64,000 nucleotides of DNA from Sphaerisporangium rubeum. Lineage in GTDB: Bacteria > Actinomycetota > Actinomycetes > Streptosporangiales > Streptosporangiaceae. Within the stretch, counting starts at the first letter, position 1. Each line of letters opens with the position of its first letter. The stretch covers positions 558,001 through 622,000 of the forward strand of contig NZ_JACHIU010000001.1 of NCBI RefSeq assembly GCF_014207705.1, written 5' to 3'. The position numbers were made by a program, and so were the translations under genes. Below, piece after piece: positions 54,464-63,195 of the stretch. The notes beneath the pieces are model-generated. The model was not told the DNA's origin. It did not search any database and saw only the letters and a list, made by a program, of their open reading frames with translations.

Positions 54464-55141
54464 TCAGGTGGGTCGCGGGACCGTGGCCCACGGGTGGAGG
54501 GTGAACCAGCCGGGTACGGCGCGGCGGAGCGACTCCGGGCCGTTCACCGTCAGTGCGTTGGCGCGCAGCGCGTCGGACCAGGTCAGGTTGCCGCGCCAGA
54601 TGTCGATCATGCTGCGGAGGTCGGTGGTCACCGTGACGGCCACGGTGTGGCCGGGGTCGGTGTCGCAGACGTCCACCTCTTCGCCGCTGATCACCAGCCA
54701 CCAGTGGCGGTTGGCCGGCGGGATGTCCGGGAAGCGGAACTGGATCACGGTGCGGCCAGGAGGCACGGTGGTCCGGTCGATGTTGCGGTGCATGTCCCAG
54801 AGCAGGAGTTTGGGGTCCAGGTCCTCGTCCCCCAGTTCACCGATCCAGCGGATCCCCCACACCGCCAGTGCCTCGACCACGGGACGTAGCTCCTGGCCGG
54901 CCTGGGTCAGCGTGTAGCGGACCTCGTCGTTCTCGGTGCGGCGGTCGACGACCCCGGCGTTGGTGAGCTGGTTCAGGCGGCGGGACAGCAAGGTGGGGGA
55001 CATGCGGGGGAGGCCGCGGCGCAGGTCGTTGAAGCGTGCGGGGCCGCACACCAGTTCGCGGACGATGAGCAGTGTCCAGCGTTCGTCGAGTAGTTCCATG
55101 GCTTTGGCCACCGGGCAGAACTGGTGGTACGAGGAGCCCAT
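54464..55141 (-). CDS. HxlR-family regulator with C-terminal SCP2-like domain
   Basis: A 225-residue protein. Residues 1-100 are an HxlR winged helix: FCPVAKAMELLDERWTLLIV, RFNDLRRGLPRMSPTLLSRRL, and DRRTENDEVRYTLTQAG. Residues about 120-220 resemble an SCP2/sterol-carrier-like domain (VIQFRFPDI, WLVISGEEVDVC, SMIDIWRGNLTWSDAL), a known fusion in actinobacteria. Cys9 could be a redox sensor as in YodB/HypR relatives. It is divergent from the methyltransferase gene with a palindrome between them. Confidence 0.85.
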   Translation of the reverse strand: MGSSYHQFCPVAKAMELLDERWTLLIVRELVCGPARFNDLRRGLPRMSPTLLSRRLNQLTNAGVVDRRTENDEVRYTLTQAGQELRPVVEALAVWGIRWIGELGDEDLDPKLLLWDMHRNIDRTTVPPGRTVIQFRFPDIPPANRHWWLVISGEEVDVCDTDPGHTVAVTVTTDLRSMIDIWRGNLTWSDALRANALTVNGPESLRRAVPGWFTLHPWATVPRPT

Positions 55142-55205
55142 GCGCGCAGTTTAGAGTCGGATGCCGGGGGTGGCACCAGGTGATCGGCGCAGGGTCTCAG
55201 CAGCG

Positions 55206-55220
55206 GTACACATCGTGTAC
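55206..55220. promoter_or_regulatory. Palindromic operator candidate GTACAC-N3-GTGTAC
   Basis: A perfect inverted repeat with 6-base arms and a 3-base centre lies midway in the 147-base gap between the divergent HxlR and methyltransferase genes. It also fits the GTAC-N7-GTAC spacing reported for HxlR-type sites. A CTAGAGGCT just downstream may include a -10 element. Confidence 0.6.
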
Positions 55221-55288
55221 TAGAGGCTGATGCGCGTCTCTTCTTACCGTCGAACCGAGACAACCGCGGAAAACGGGGAGAACGTGCG

Positions 55289-56128
55289 ATGAATGCAAAG
55301 ATCGACGCTTCAGGGGCCGACGGGGCACTCAAGGCGAAGCACCGCGCCATGTGGGCCCTGGGGGACTATCCCGCGGTCGCCGAGGAGGTCATCCCCGATC
55401 TCGGCGCGATCCTGGTCGAGGCGTGCGGCGTCGGACGCGGGGACCGGGTGCTCGACGTGGCGGCCGGGTCGGGGAACGCGGCCATTCCCGCGGCGCTGGC
55501 GGGGGCCGGCGTGGTGGCGAGCGACCTGACGCCGGAGCTGCTGGAGGTCGGACGGGGACTGGCCGCGCGGCGTGGAGCGCAGGTCGAGTGGCGTCGGGCC
55601 GACGCGGAGGCGCTGCCGTTCGGGGACGGCGAGTTCGACACGGTCCTGTCGTGTGTCGGCGTCATGTTCGCGCCGCATCACCAGGCCGCCGCCGACGAAC
55701 TGGTCCGGGTCTGCCGGCCCGGTGGGACCATCGGGCTGGTCAACTGGACGCCTGAGGGCTTCGTCGGCCAGATGTTCGCCACCATGAAGCCGTACGCGCC
55801 ACCGCCGCCGGCCGGTGCGCAGCCGCCTCCGCTGTGGGGCAGCGAGGAGCACGTCCGCGGGTTGTTCGGAGACCGGGTCACCGAGGTCGGCGTGCGCCGG
55901 CAGTCGGTCACGGTGGACCGGTTCGACTCACCGGACGCCTTCCGCGACTTCTTCAAGGCCAACTACGGGCCTACCGTCGCGGTGTACCGGGCCGTCGCGG
56001 GGGATGCCGAGCGGGTCGCGGCGCTGGATCACGATCTCAGTGAGCTGGCTCGCCGGCACATGCAGGGTGGGGAGAAATCGGTGATGGAGTGGGAGTATCT
56101 GCTCTTCACCGCGCGCAGGAACGGCTGA
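55289..56128 (+). CDS. SAM-dependent methyltransferase (UbiE/COQ5-like)
   Basis: A 279-residue class I methyltransferase. Motif I is VLDVAAGSGNAAIPAA near residue 53, motif II region DLTPELLEVGRGLA, and RRADAEALPFGDGEFDTVLS and RPGGTIGLVNW follow. The closest type is the UbiE/ArsM-like group acting on unknown small molecules. It is divergent from the HxlR regulator, so it is probably that regulator's target. It is not close enough to the cluster to be counted in it. Confidence 0.85.
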   Translation: MNAKIDASGADGALKAKHRAMWALGDYPAVAEEVIPDLGAILVEACGVGRGDRVLDVAAGSGNAAIPAALAGAGVVASDLTPELLEVGRGLAARRGAQVEWRRADAEALPFGDGEFDTVLSCVGVMFAPHHQAAADELVRVCRPGGTIGLVNWTPEGFVGQMFATMKPYAPPPPAGAQPPPLWGSEEHVRGLFGDRVTEVGVRRQSVTVDRFDSPDAFRDFFKANYGPTVAVYRAVAGDAERVAALDHDLSELARRHMQGGEKSVMEWEYLLFTARRNG

Positions 56129-56202
56129 CGCCGCGAGAACGGGGGCCGCGCCGGCACGAACGGCCGGCTTCGAGGACCCTGGAGGAAGACTTGTCGATCG
56201 CG

Positions 56203-56235
56203 GGATCGGCGGGCTCCGGCCCGCCGATCCTCTTT
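56203..56235 (+). terminator. Rho-independent terminator
   Basis: A perfect 12-base stem GGATCGGCGGGC/GCCCGCCGATCC with loop TCCG, followed by TCTTT. It ends the methyltransferase transcript. The rest of the 302-base gap up to 56430 is AT-richer and probably holds the promoter of the next operon; no gene was seen in it. Confidence 0.8.
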
Positions 56236-56430
56236 ATCCGCTCAGCCAGGGTGATCTCCGGTCCAACGGGACTCCTGTCGAGCCGAATAAGCATTTTCGG
56301 GACGTCCGCAGAGGGCAATTATCGCCGGCTGTCGCATCGATACGATTTCGCCATTGTGAACTGATCTGATATCACGCCGCTTGATGTGTAATTGGGCTAG
56401 TGTCCCCGCAGTGAGCCCAAGGAAGGCGGT

Positions 56431-57393
56431 ATGACCGGTCCGATTGTCAGGTTGCTGGCGGGAGTGTTCCTGTTCGGCCTGGGTCTCGCCGGCCCGGCGA
56501 ACGCCGCCGTGGACGACGACCGGGAATCGAGAGACGCGCGCACGGTCTACTGCCTGCTTCCCGAGCACCGGCGCGACCTCGCCGAGGCGGTGGTCGTTCT
56601 CAGGCTGGTCACCCCAGGGCCTTCACCGGCCGCGACCCGGCGCGTGCCGTCGCCTTCGGCCTCCCCGCACGTCACCTCTCCTGCGGCCGTGCCGTCCTCG
56701 CCGTCTGCCGATGACGTGTGGGTCGAGGGGAAGTGGATTTCCCTGCTCGACTGGCGTACGGGTCATCAGGCCGCCTTCGACAAGGCGTGTGACGCCTTGA
56801 TCGGCGCCGACCCGCAGCGTCTGCGTGACGACGCGTCGATCTGGCCGGGTCTCATCGGCGGCATGGTGCCGGTCGCGGTGGGTGCGCTGCTCACGCTCGT
56901 GGCGACGGCGTGGCATGTGCGGCGCGACCGGGCCGCCAAGGTGGCGATGGACCTGCGGACGGCGGCGGTCGCGTACCGCAGAGCGGGGGTCGAGTACATC
57001 AAGCAGTGGCGCGGCGATGGGAACACACCGGAGGATCGTGAGGTACAGGCCGCACAACACGCGCTCGAGGGACAGCTTTCCGTCATGGCGGGTCTTCGTC
57101 TGGCCGGCGCGAAACGGTGCCGGCTGTTGCTGACGGAAATGTACGAGCGGCAGGAGCCGCCGTGGGGGAGTTCCGGGCAATGGAAGAGGCAACGCAAAGC
57201 CGACCTGACCAAATTCTCCGCGCAGTGCTTCAAGGAACTCGAACATGAAGTGCACACGGTGATGGCCGCCGCCAGGGACGCGGAACGGTTGCTGCCTCGT
57301 CCGCGGGCCGGGTGGGGGGGTCTGCGGGCTCTGACCGGCGGTGTGCGTGACCGTGCCAGGAAGATGAAGGCGCTCGGAAGGAAAAAATCTTGA
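56431..57393 (+). CDS. Membrane-anchored protein of unknown function (first gene of ATPase operon)
   Basis: A 320-residue protein not recognised as a named family. It has a Sec-type N-terminus (about 1-27, ending GPANAA), a Pro/Ser/Ala-rich stretch (about 68-95), and one clear transmembrane helix at about 143-165 (LIGGMVPVAVGALLTLVATA) followed by positively charged RRDRAAK. The C-terminal half is helical and basic and should be cytoplasmic. The stop codon overlaps the TTG start of the P-loop gene, so the two proteins are probably made in proportion and work together at the membrane. Confidence 0.7.
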   Translation: MTGPIVRLLAGVFLFGLGLAGPANAAVDDDRESRDARTVYCLLPEHRRDLAEAVVVLRLVTPGPSPAATRRVPSPSASPHVTSPAAVPSSPSADDVWVEGKWISLLDWRTGHQAAFDKACDALIGADPQRLRDDASIWPGLIGGMVPVAVGALLTLVATAWHVRRDRAAKVAMDLRTAAVAYRRAGVEYIKQWRGDGNTPEDREVQAAQHALEGQLSVMAGLRLAGAKRCRLLLTEMYERQEPPWGSSGQWKRQRKADLTKFSAQCFKELEHEVHTVMAAARDAERLLPRPRAGWGGLRALTGGVRDRARKMKALGRKKS

Positions 57394-58406
57394 GCAACCC
57401 GTTCATGCATCCGAGTGCTCCGGAGGAGCGGCCGGACGAGCCGTTGCGGGGCTGGGTGGACTCGGACACGAATCCGGGTGACTTGCGTTTCTACACGCTG
57501 GTGGACGATCTGGGACGGGTCTTCGGAGAATTCCGGAAGCGGTTCAGGGACCTGAAGAGGCTGGACAGGCGCGGATTTCTCGTACTGGCCACCGGTCGTG
57601 AAAGTGATGGAAAGACGACCCTGCTGGGTAATTGCGCGGCCTACCTGCAGAAGTGTGGAATGCCGAGGGGAGTGGATGTCGCCAGGTCGCAGGTGGCCGA
57701 CGGCGTCTGGATGGATTCATCGGTAAAAGTGGTGGACATTTCGGGTTTGTCGTTGCAGCAGAACGCCGCACGGGGTGTCGACGCGGAGATGTACATTTTC
57801 AAAGAGGTGCTCTTATACTTGCGTAATCGGGGGGTCAGGTTGTCGGACCTGTGCGACTCGGCGACCGACCCGGGTACCGGATACAGGGTTCTTGGTGAGG
57901 CGCTGGGGGACGACATGTACCTCGTCGTGCTGCTCCCTCCCATGGACACCGTCGAGCAGGTGCGGACCTACCTGCATCTCGCCGGCAACAGGATCGTCTT
58001 CCTGGCGGAGAGCTCCTCTCTGCTGCTGGCGACGCTCGAGCGGCAGGCCGCTCAGCTACGGCAGGATCTCGGTACGTACCTGTACAGGATCATCCGCAAT
58101 CCTCCGGATCGTTTTTTCTACCACATGCATATCGGTCCGATGCGCGAGGAAGATTACTGGCGCTATGCCGACCGTCAGTTGCGCCGTATGAAACCGCCGG
58201 TGTTGATCACGAAGGCGGTGGTGCAAGAGGTTCGCGAGCACCGTCCGGATCGTCTGAGCATCGGTCAGTGGCGCGGTGTGCTGCGTCAGATATTCGACAA
58301 CAGGCCGGGACTGACGGTGGTGCAGTACCACCACTTCGCCGACGAGTTCGGCCTGACGAACCTCGCGGTGTGGCAGCAGCTCGAGGATCCGGAGGGGCAG
58401 GCGTGA
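57390..58406 (+). CDS. P-loop protein of unknown function (second gene of ATPase operon)
   Basis: A 338-residue protein with Walker A TGRESDGKTTLL (residues 68-79, Lys75) preceded by a hydrophobic strand FLVLA. A Walker B may lie in SVKVVDISGL or in MYLVVLLPPMD. The C-terminal third is rich in Tyr, Arg and His. No family was recognised. It starts at TTG overlapping the stop of the membrane protein and ends in TGATG overlapping the AAA-like gene. Third-position GC is lower than in the neighbours between 57590 and 57840, and a TTA codon lies at 57813-57815; both are compatible with acquired DNA. Confidence 0.68.
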   Translation: MSNPFMHPSAPEERPDEPLRGWVDSDTNPGDLRFYTLVDDLGRVFGEFRKRFRDLKRLDRRGFLVLATGRESDGKTTLLGNCAAYLQKCGMPRGVDVARSQVADGVWMDSSVKVVDISGLSLQQNAARGVDAEMYIFKEVLLYLRNRGVRLSDLCDSATDPGTGYRVLGEALGDDMYLVVLLPPMDTVEQVRTYLHLAGNRIVFLAESSSLLLATLERQAAQLRQDLGTYLYRIIRNPPDRFFYHMHIGPMREEDYWRYADRQLRRMKPPVLITKAVVQEVREHRPDRLSIGQWRGVLRQIFDNRPGLTVVQYHHFADEFGLTNLAVWQQLEDPEGQA

Positions 58407-60661
58407 TGAGCCGGACGAACGACCCGCCCCCCGACACGAACCCATTTCTCGAGACGGCGGCGGCGTTTCATGGCGGCGGCCAGAGGTCACTGACCGTGGA
58501 GACGGCCACCGTCGCACAAGCACGCCGGCAGGTCGAGAACTACCTCGACCGGGCCGCGTCCCGCACACTGGAGGGCACCAGGACCGCGGGTGGCGGGGTC
58601 TGTCTCCCCTTCACCGGCGGGTTAGGCGCGGGTAAGACCCACTTGCTGCGGACGGTCCTCGACGATCTCGAAGCCGTCATCCCGCGCGACGGGAGCGGCG
58701 ACCGGCTCGGTCCGCATTTCGCGCCTAAGCTTTTCTCCGCCGCCGGGCCGTCCGGCAGATTCTTCACGCTTTACAAAGAGACACTGATGAACGGCCTCGA
58801 TCTGCCGGGGTTCACCCGGGTCCTCGGTCGTTACTACGCGGAGGCGACGGCCGATCTCCTGACCCGGATGGGAGCGCCGGGACCACAGGTGCGAAGTGTG
58901 CGTGAGATGAAGATCCGCGCGGATCAGGTCGTGACCAGGTTCCGGCTGTCGGATCACGACATCCGCGCCATCATGAGCAAGAACCTTCTCGCCGTCACCG
59001 ATCAGGAGGCGCTGGCGAGTCAGTTCGCACTGCTGAACTTCGGTGAGATGCTGCGCTCGGAAGGCCGGGCCGCGGCGGTGTGGGAGTGGCTGAGCGGCGA
59101 TCATCTCGACCAGGATCTGAAGGAAGAGGGGATCACCGAGCCGATCGACAGCGACGTCAAGGCGTTCGGCGCGTTCACCATGCTCGCCTTCCTGTACGGC
59201 AGGGCCGGTGAGCCGTTCGTGTTCGTGATGGACGAGATCGAACGCATGCTGCAGGAGAGCGACCGCTCGCCGGCGTGGAACGTGGAACTGCTCCAGGGGT
59301 TCGAGCGCCTGGTCAACGTGCTGATCGAGAGCGGCGGACTGACGATCTTCACCGTGCTGCCGGACAATCTGGAAAGGTTCTCCGGCGGCTTCCACGATCG
59401 TGTGCGAGTGCTCCCCGTGGAGCCGTTCGACGTGCCGGAGACGAGGCGGCTCATCGACAAGTACGTGTCCCCCGGCTCACCGGTGCGGTTCTCCGAGAAG
59501 GCCGTGAGCGAGATCACCACGTCCGCGGAGGGCAACCCGCGGTTCATGCTCAACGTGTGCCGGGTCGGCTGGGACGAGGTCTACCGTCCCGATCAGGTCA
59601 ACGTGGTGACTCCTCCCACGGTTCGTGCCGCGATCCGCCTCATCCATGAGAGGCACAAACTCAGCAGCGTGGCTCGCGAGGTCCAGCAAGTGCTCGAAAC
59701 CGGCGGCTGGTCCGCCGACCAGGTGGGGGACCGTACGTTCCGGATCTCCCGGCGCGCGGACGACGCGGCGGTCACCGTGCTGCTCACGCTGTCGATCCTG
59801 GACGACCAGGAGAACACGCGGCTCCGCCGGGACGTCGACGCCATCCTGGCCCGGCCGGGCCAGGAGGTCATCGTGGTGGTCAACGGCTACATGCGGCCCT
59901 CCGATCGGCGCGCGCTCGCCGGCATGCTCTCCAGGCAGCCGCTGATCTACGACCATTACCGCTTCCGTGAGCTGCTGCGCGAGCAACTGGCCGAGGCGCA
60001 CGGCCGGCTGGAGCAGGCCGGCCGCGAGACCGTGCTGACCGGTATCCGCGAGGAGGTTCTGCGAATCGGCAGGCAGCAGAACCACACCCAGACGACGCTG
60101 GAGTTGCTGACCGCGCAGATCCAGCGCATGCAGACGGTGGCCGGGACGGGAACCGGTGCCGGCGACACGGGACATGGACTTCCCGAGCGGGTGGACCGCC
60201 ACTTCACCCGCGCGTTGTCGGCACTGCAAGGGCTGATCGGCATCCAGTCGCTGTTCCGTGACCATTTCGACGGCGAGCAACCGATGGCGCACCGCATGCG
60301 TCCCGCCTCCTCGCGCGAGTTCTTCGAGGTGATCGGCATCGTCGTGTTCTTCCAGCGGTTGGTGGAGACGTTCATGGACGCGGTGGCGCGCTGGCTGGAC
60401 CGGGCCGAGGCGCAGGCGTTCCGTAGCGGCCTGTCCAAGGAGCAGCGTGAGGAACTGCGGGCCATCTGCCAGCGGTACGACGCCACGGCGGAGATCATCC
60501 CGCTCTTCCGGCTGACCGAGCGGGGGCAGAGGGTCGAGATCCTCGGCCTGGCCGAGCAGGTGATCGAGAGCTCGGTACGGCGGGACGCCGAGGACGCGCT
60601 GACCCACCTGGCGACCCGCGTGCAGGAGGAGCTGCTCGGACCCGTCGGGCCGGTGCGCTGA
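58406..60661 (+). CDS. AAA/STAND-like ATPase of unknown function (third gene of ATPase operon)
   Basis: A 751-residue protein. Walker A GGLGAGKTHLL lies at about 71-81 (Lys77, preceded by a rare TTA codon at 58622-58624), Walker B FVFVMDEIERML near 272, followed by LLQGFERLVNVLIESGGLTI and a sensor-like FTVLPDNL. A winged-helix-like region with GNPRFMLNVCRVGWDEV around 380-395 recalls Orc1/Cdc6-type and BREX ATPases. After about 430 the protein changes to a nuclease- or effector-like unknown segment and a helical C-terminus. The gene is coupled to the P-loop gene by TGATG. Confidence 0.7.
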   Translation: MSRTNDPPPDTNPFLETAAAFHGGGQRSLTVETATVAQARRQVENYLDRAASRTLEGTRTAGGGVCLPFTGGLGAGKTHLLRTVLDDLEAVIPRDGSGDRLGPHFAPKLFSAAGPSGRFFTLYKETLMNGLDLPGFTRVLGRYYAEATADLLTRMGAPGPQVRSVREMKIRADQVVTRFRLSDHDIRAIMSKNLLAVTDQEALASQFALLNFGEMLRSEGRAAAVWEWLSGDHLDQDLKEEGITEPIDSDVKAFGAFTMLAFLYGRAGEPFVFVMDEIERMLQESDRSPAWNVELLQGFERLVNVLIESGGLTIFTVLPDNLERFSGGFHDRVRVLPVEPFDVPETRRLIDKYVSPGSPVRFSEKAVSEITTSAEGNPRFMLNVCRVGWDEVYRPDQVNVVTPPTVRAAIRLIHERHKLSSVAREVQQVLETGGWSADQVGDRTFRISRRADDAAVTVLLTLSILDDQENTRLRRDVDAILARPGQEVIVVVNGYMRPSDRRALAGMLSRQPLIYDHYRFRELLREQLAEAHGRLEQAGRETVLTGIREEVLRIGRQQNHTQTTLELLTAQIQRMQTVAGTGTGAGDTGHGLPERVDRHFTRALSALQGLIGIQSLFRDHFDGEQPMAHRMRPASSREFFEVIGIVVFFQRLVETFMDAVARWLDRAEAQAFRSGLSKEQREELRAICQRYDATAEIIPLFRLTERGQRVEILGLAEQVIESSVRRDAEDALTHLATRVQEELLGPVGPVR

Positions 60662-60720
60662 CGCGAGGGGCCGACGGCACCACCGAACTGCTCGAATGCG
60701 GCCGCTCGACCCCGCTGGGG

Positions 60721-61992
60721 TCAGCCGGTGTGGCGGTTCTGTGCCGTCGCGGCCGTCCGGTCGTCCCGCGTCGCCGCGCCAAGGACCGCTCTTTCGTTCC
60801 GCAGAGCGTCCTCCAGCCGCCGGCCGACATGCTCGCTGATGTGGCCCGCCCCGAGCACGCGCACCACGCGCGCGGCCAGTCCGGTGGTCTGTCTGCTCCG
60901 GATGCCGCCGAGCCAGGCGGGAACGGCCGTCCTGCGGTCCCACACCGCGTTGGTGAGGATATGCAAGATGTTGATCACCAGGATGGCGGGGGCCACGATC
61001 TGGATCGCCGGCGGATACACAGGGGCCAGCGCGAGCGCGAGCAGGATGGCCGTGACGCCGTTCTGCTGTCCGAGCGCCAGGTAGACCCGGTCGGTCACTC
61101 CGATGCCTCGCGGCGCGACCAGCAGGCCACCCACCACGATCTGCGCGGCGAACGCCGCCAGGCCGAGCACGAGCCCGGCTGTGACGAGCACCCCGTCGAT
61201 CAGCAACAGGCCGAGTGCCACGGACGCCAGGTAGAACGTCACCGTGACCAACCGGTCGAGCACCGCACCGAGGTCGAGACGGTAGAACAGCCCCAGCAGT
61301 GCCATCCCCAGCATGAGGAACTGCCAGACGGCCACGGCGCCGAGCACGATCAGCACGGCGACCGCGATCGCGAGGCGTGTCCGCTCGCCGACCGGCAGCC
61401 GTTTGATCAACTGCCACAGCAGCCACCCGGCGGCGGCGAGAAGAAGGTTGGCGGCGATGCCGAGCAGGTACGGCCCGAGTTCGGTCTCGAGGTGCGGTGC
61501 GCCGGCGGCGGCGCCGAACGCGAAGACGGACAGGTAGATGGTCAGCAGGGCCGTGATGGGGTCGTCGAAGGAGGCCCACGCCAGCAGGAGGCCCTTGGCC
61601 CGCGCGGACATCTGCGAATGCGTCAGCAGCGCGGCGACCGAGAGCGGGTCGATCTGGGCCACGGCCACACCGAGCACCAGCGACGCGGGGTGGGGTGAGA
61701 AGGCGAACATGACGCCGCCGATGAGCAGCGCCTTGAACAGCACCCCGACCGTCACCGCCAGTACCACCCGCCGGAGGTCGGTCACCGCCGCGCGGGGGAT
61801 GCCGGACGCACTGCCGTACAGACCGAGAGCGAGCAGTGCGCTCACCCCGGTCACATAGGCCGGGGAGGAAGGCGGATCGGCCCCGCTGAAGACACCGGCG
61901 ATCACCAGGCCGGCCCCGGCGCAGGTGAGGGCGAGCAGGAGTCTTCGCACGGACGGCCACAGCAGTGACCGGCCATCGGTGGCACTCGTCAT
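60721..61992 (-). CDS. Cation:proton antiporter, CPA1-like
   Basis: A 423-residue membrane protein with about 11-12 hydrophobic helices. AQIDPLSVAALLTHSQMSA and LLAWASFDDPITALLTIY hold the acidic residues expected in the transport site of Na+/H+ exchangers. The last 80 residues are soluble and charged (VLGAGHISEHVGRRLEDAL). It converges on the AAA-like gene with only a 59-base gap, so it belongs to a separate transcript. Confidence 0.8.
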   Translation of the reverse strand: MTSATDGRSLLWPSVRRLLLALTCAGAGLVIAGVFSGADPPSSPAYVTGVSALLALGLYGSASGIPRAAVTDLRRVVLAVTVGVLFKALLIGGVMFAFSPHPASLVLGVAVAQIDPLSVAALLTHSQMSARAKGLLLAWASFDDPITALLTIYLSVFAFGAAAGAPHLETELGPYLLGIAANLLLAAAGWLLWQLIKRLPVGERTRLAIAVAVLIVLGAVAVWQFLMLGMALLGLFYRLDLGAVLDRLVTVTFYLASVALGLLLIDGVLVTAGLVLGLAAFAAQIVVGGLLVAPRGIGVTDRVYLALGQQNGVTAILLALALAPVYPPAIQIVAPAILVINILHILTNAVWDRRTAVPAWLGGIRSRQTTGLAARVVRVLGAGHISEHVGRRLEDALRNERAVLGAATRDDRTAATAQNRHTG

Positions 61993-62163
61993 GCGGCCGC
62001 CTCTCGCGTGTGGCCTCCGCGTGCCCCGCTCCCCGGGGACGCGTCACCGCTGTCTCGCACCCGCCTGAGAAAGTGTAGTTGAATGGTGGCGAACGGTAAA
62101 CGCGTCCTGGGTGAAATGTCGCGAAATATGACTACATTCAGGGTTGTGGAGCTGAAATGTTCG

Positions 62164-63174
62164 TCAGTTGTCGGCTGGAGATCGGAGGATGTGCTGCACG
62201 ACTTTCTGCATACGTTTCTCGGCGCGGAAGACGGCCGACTGACGGAGAGTGACTCCCACCAGGAAGTCGCCGTCCAGATCGAGCACATGCGTGTAAACGG
62301 CACCGGACTCCACGTCGAGCACGATTCTGATCGGCCCCGCACCGATCACGTCGCGCACCGAACGTCCCAGGTGGTTGATGTCCCGCCGGGCCTTGTGCAC
62401 GAGGTCGTCGTACAGTTCACGGCGCCGATGCCTGGTCATCGTGAAGAAAGCGGACTTCAGCCGAGGCGCGTCGAAGACATCGCAGGAGTAGACCGGCCGC
62501 CAGTCCTTGTACAACGCCAGATAATGCAGGTCGTCGACGCTGAGGTTCGCGTCCATCACCTGCCGGACGTCCGGGGAGAACGCGCTCTCGCCGGGTCGGT
62601 TGCTGATCGGCCCTGATCTTTCCAGGCTGACGAGCGCGTCCGAGTAACCACCGGGATCCTCGTCGGACAGGCCGTGCAGTTCGTTCCTTATCTTGGTGAC
62701 GAGTGTGCAGAGCCGCCGGTCCGTCAGTTCGAGGTCGTCCACGTCACGGGCCGCCGCGACGAGATACTCCCCCGGCCGCACTCTGCCGCAGTGGACGATG
62801 CCGCTCCGGGTCTGCACGACCGTGCGCATCAGCGGGCCGGTGTCCAGCTCGCCGAGCATCTGGTCCAGCCGTTCGACGCCTAGCACGACCTGGCGGAAGG
62901 CGTGCCGCCGGGCCACGCGGACAGGCTCACGTTCCTCCTCGGGTTTCTCGCCGAGCAGGTCGATGGTGAAATCATGAAAACCTCGAGCGAAGCGGACCAG
63001 TGACTGTGGCCCCGCCGTATCGGGTATCGCCTCCGCACAGAGCTTGATGAGCGGATCGAACAGCGACGGGTCGCAGTGCTCGGCCCTCCAGACGGACAGG
63101 AGCCCCGCGAGCGGATGGTCCGCCGCCTCAGGCGAATGCTCCCAGCACTCGTCCGGTGGCTGGGGAAGGGTCAT
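62164..63174 (-). CDS. Unknown protein downstream of a TPR gene
   Basis: A 336-residue cytosolic protein with no recognised domain. Features: an acidic N-terminus, helical middle with RHAFRQVVLGVERLDQMLGEL, then a C-terminal beta-rich part with IRIVLDVESGAVYTHVLDLDGDFLVGVTLRQ. Start ATG 63174 follows AAGGAAGG. It is 21 bases downstream of the TPR gene on the same strand, so the two are co-transcribed and may interact. Confidence 0.65.
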   Translation of the reverse strand: MTLPQPPDECWEHSPEAADHPLAGLLSVWRAEHCDPSLFDPLIKLCAEAIPDTAGPQSLVRFARGFHDFTIDLLGEKPEEEREPVRVARRHAFRQVVLGVERLDQMLGELDTGPLMRTVVQTRSGIVHCGRVRPGEYLVAAARDVDDLELTDRRLCTLVTKIRNELHGLSDEDPGGYSDALVSLERSGPISNRPGESAFSPDVRQVMDANLSVDDLHYLALYKDWRPVYSCDVFDAPRLKSAFFTMTRHRRRELYDDLVHKARRDINHLGRSVRDVIGAGPIRIVLDVESGAVYTHVLDLDGDFLVGVTLRQSAVFRAEKRMQKVVQHILRSPADN

Positions 63175-63195
63175 CTGCGCCTTGCCTTCCTTGAG

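Noticed and set aside
60708-60722. Short GACCCC-GCT-GGGGTC hairpin between converging genes
   Set aside because: Only six base pairs and overlapping a stop codon; too weak to list as a terminator.
59477-62047. 856-codon antisense frame spanning the ATPase and antiporter ends
   Set aside because: It joins the antisense of one gene with a shifted frame of another and shows no domain.
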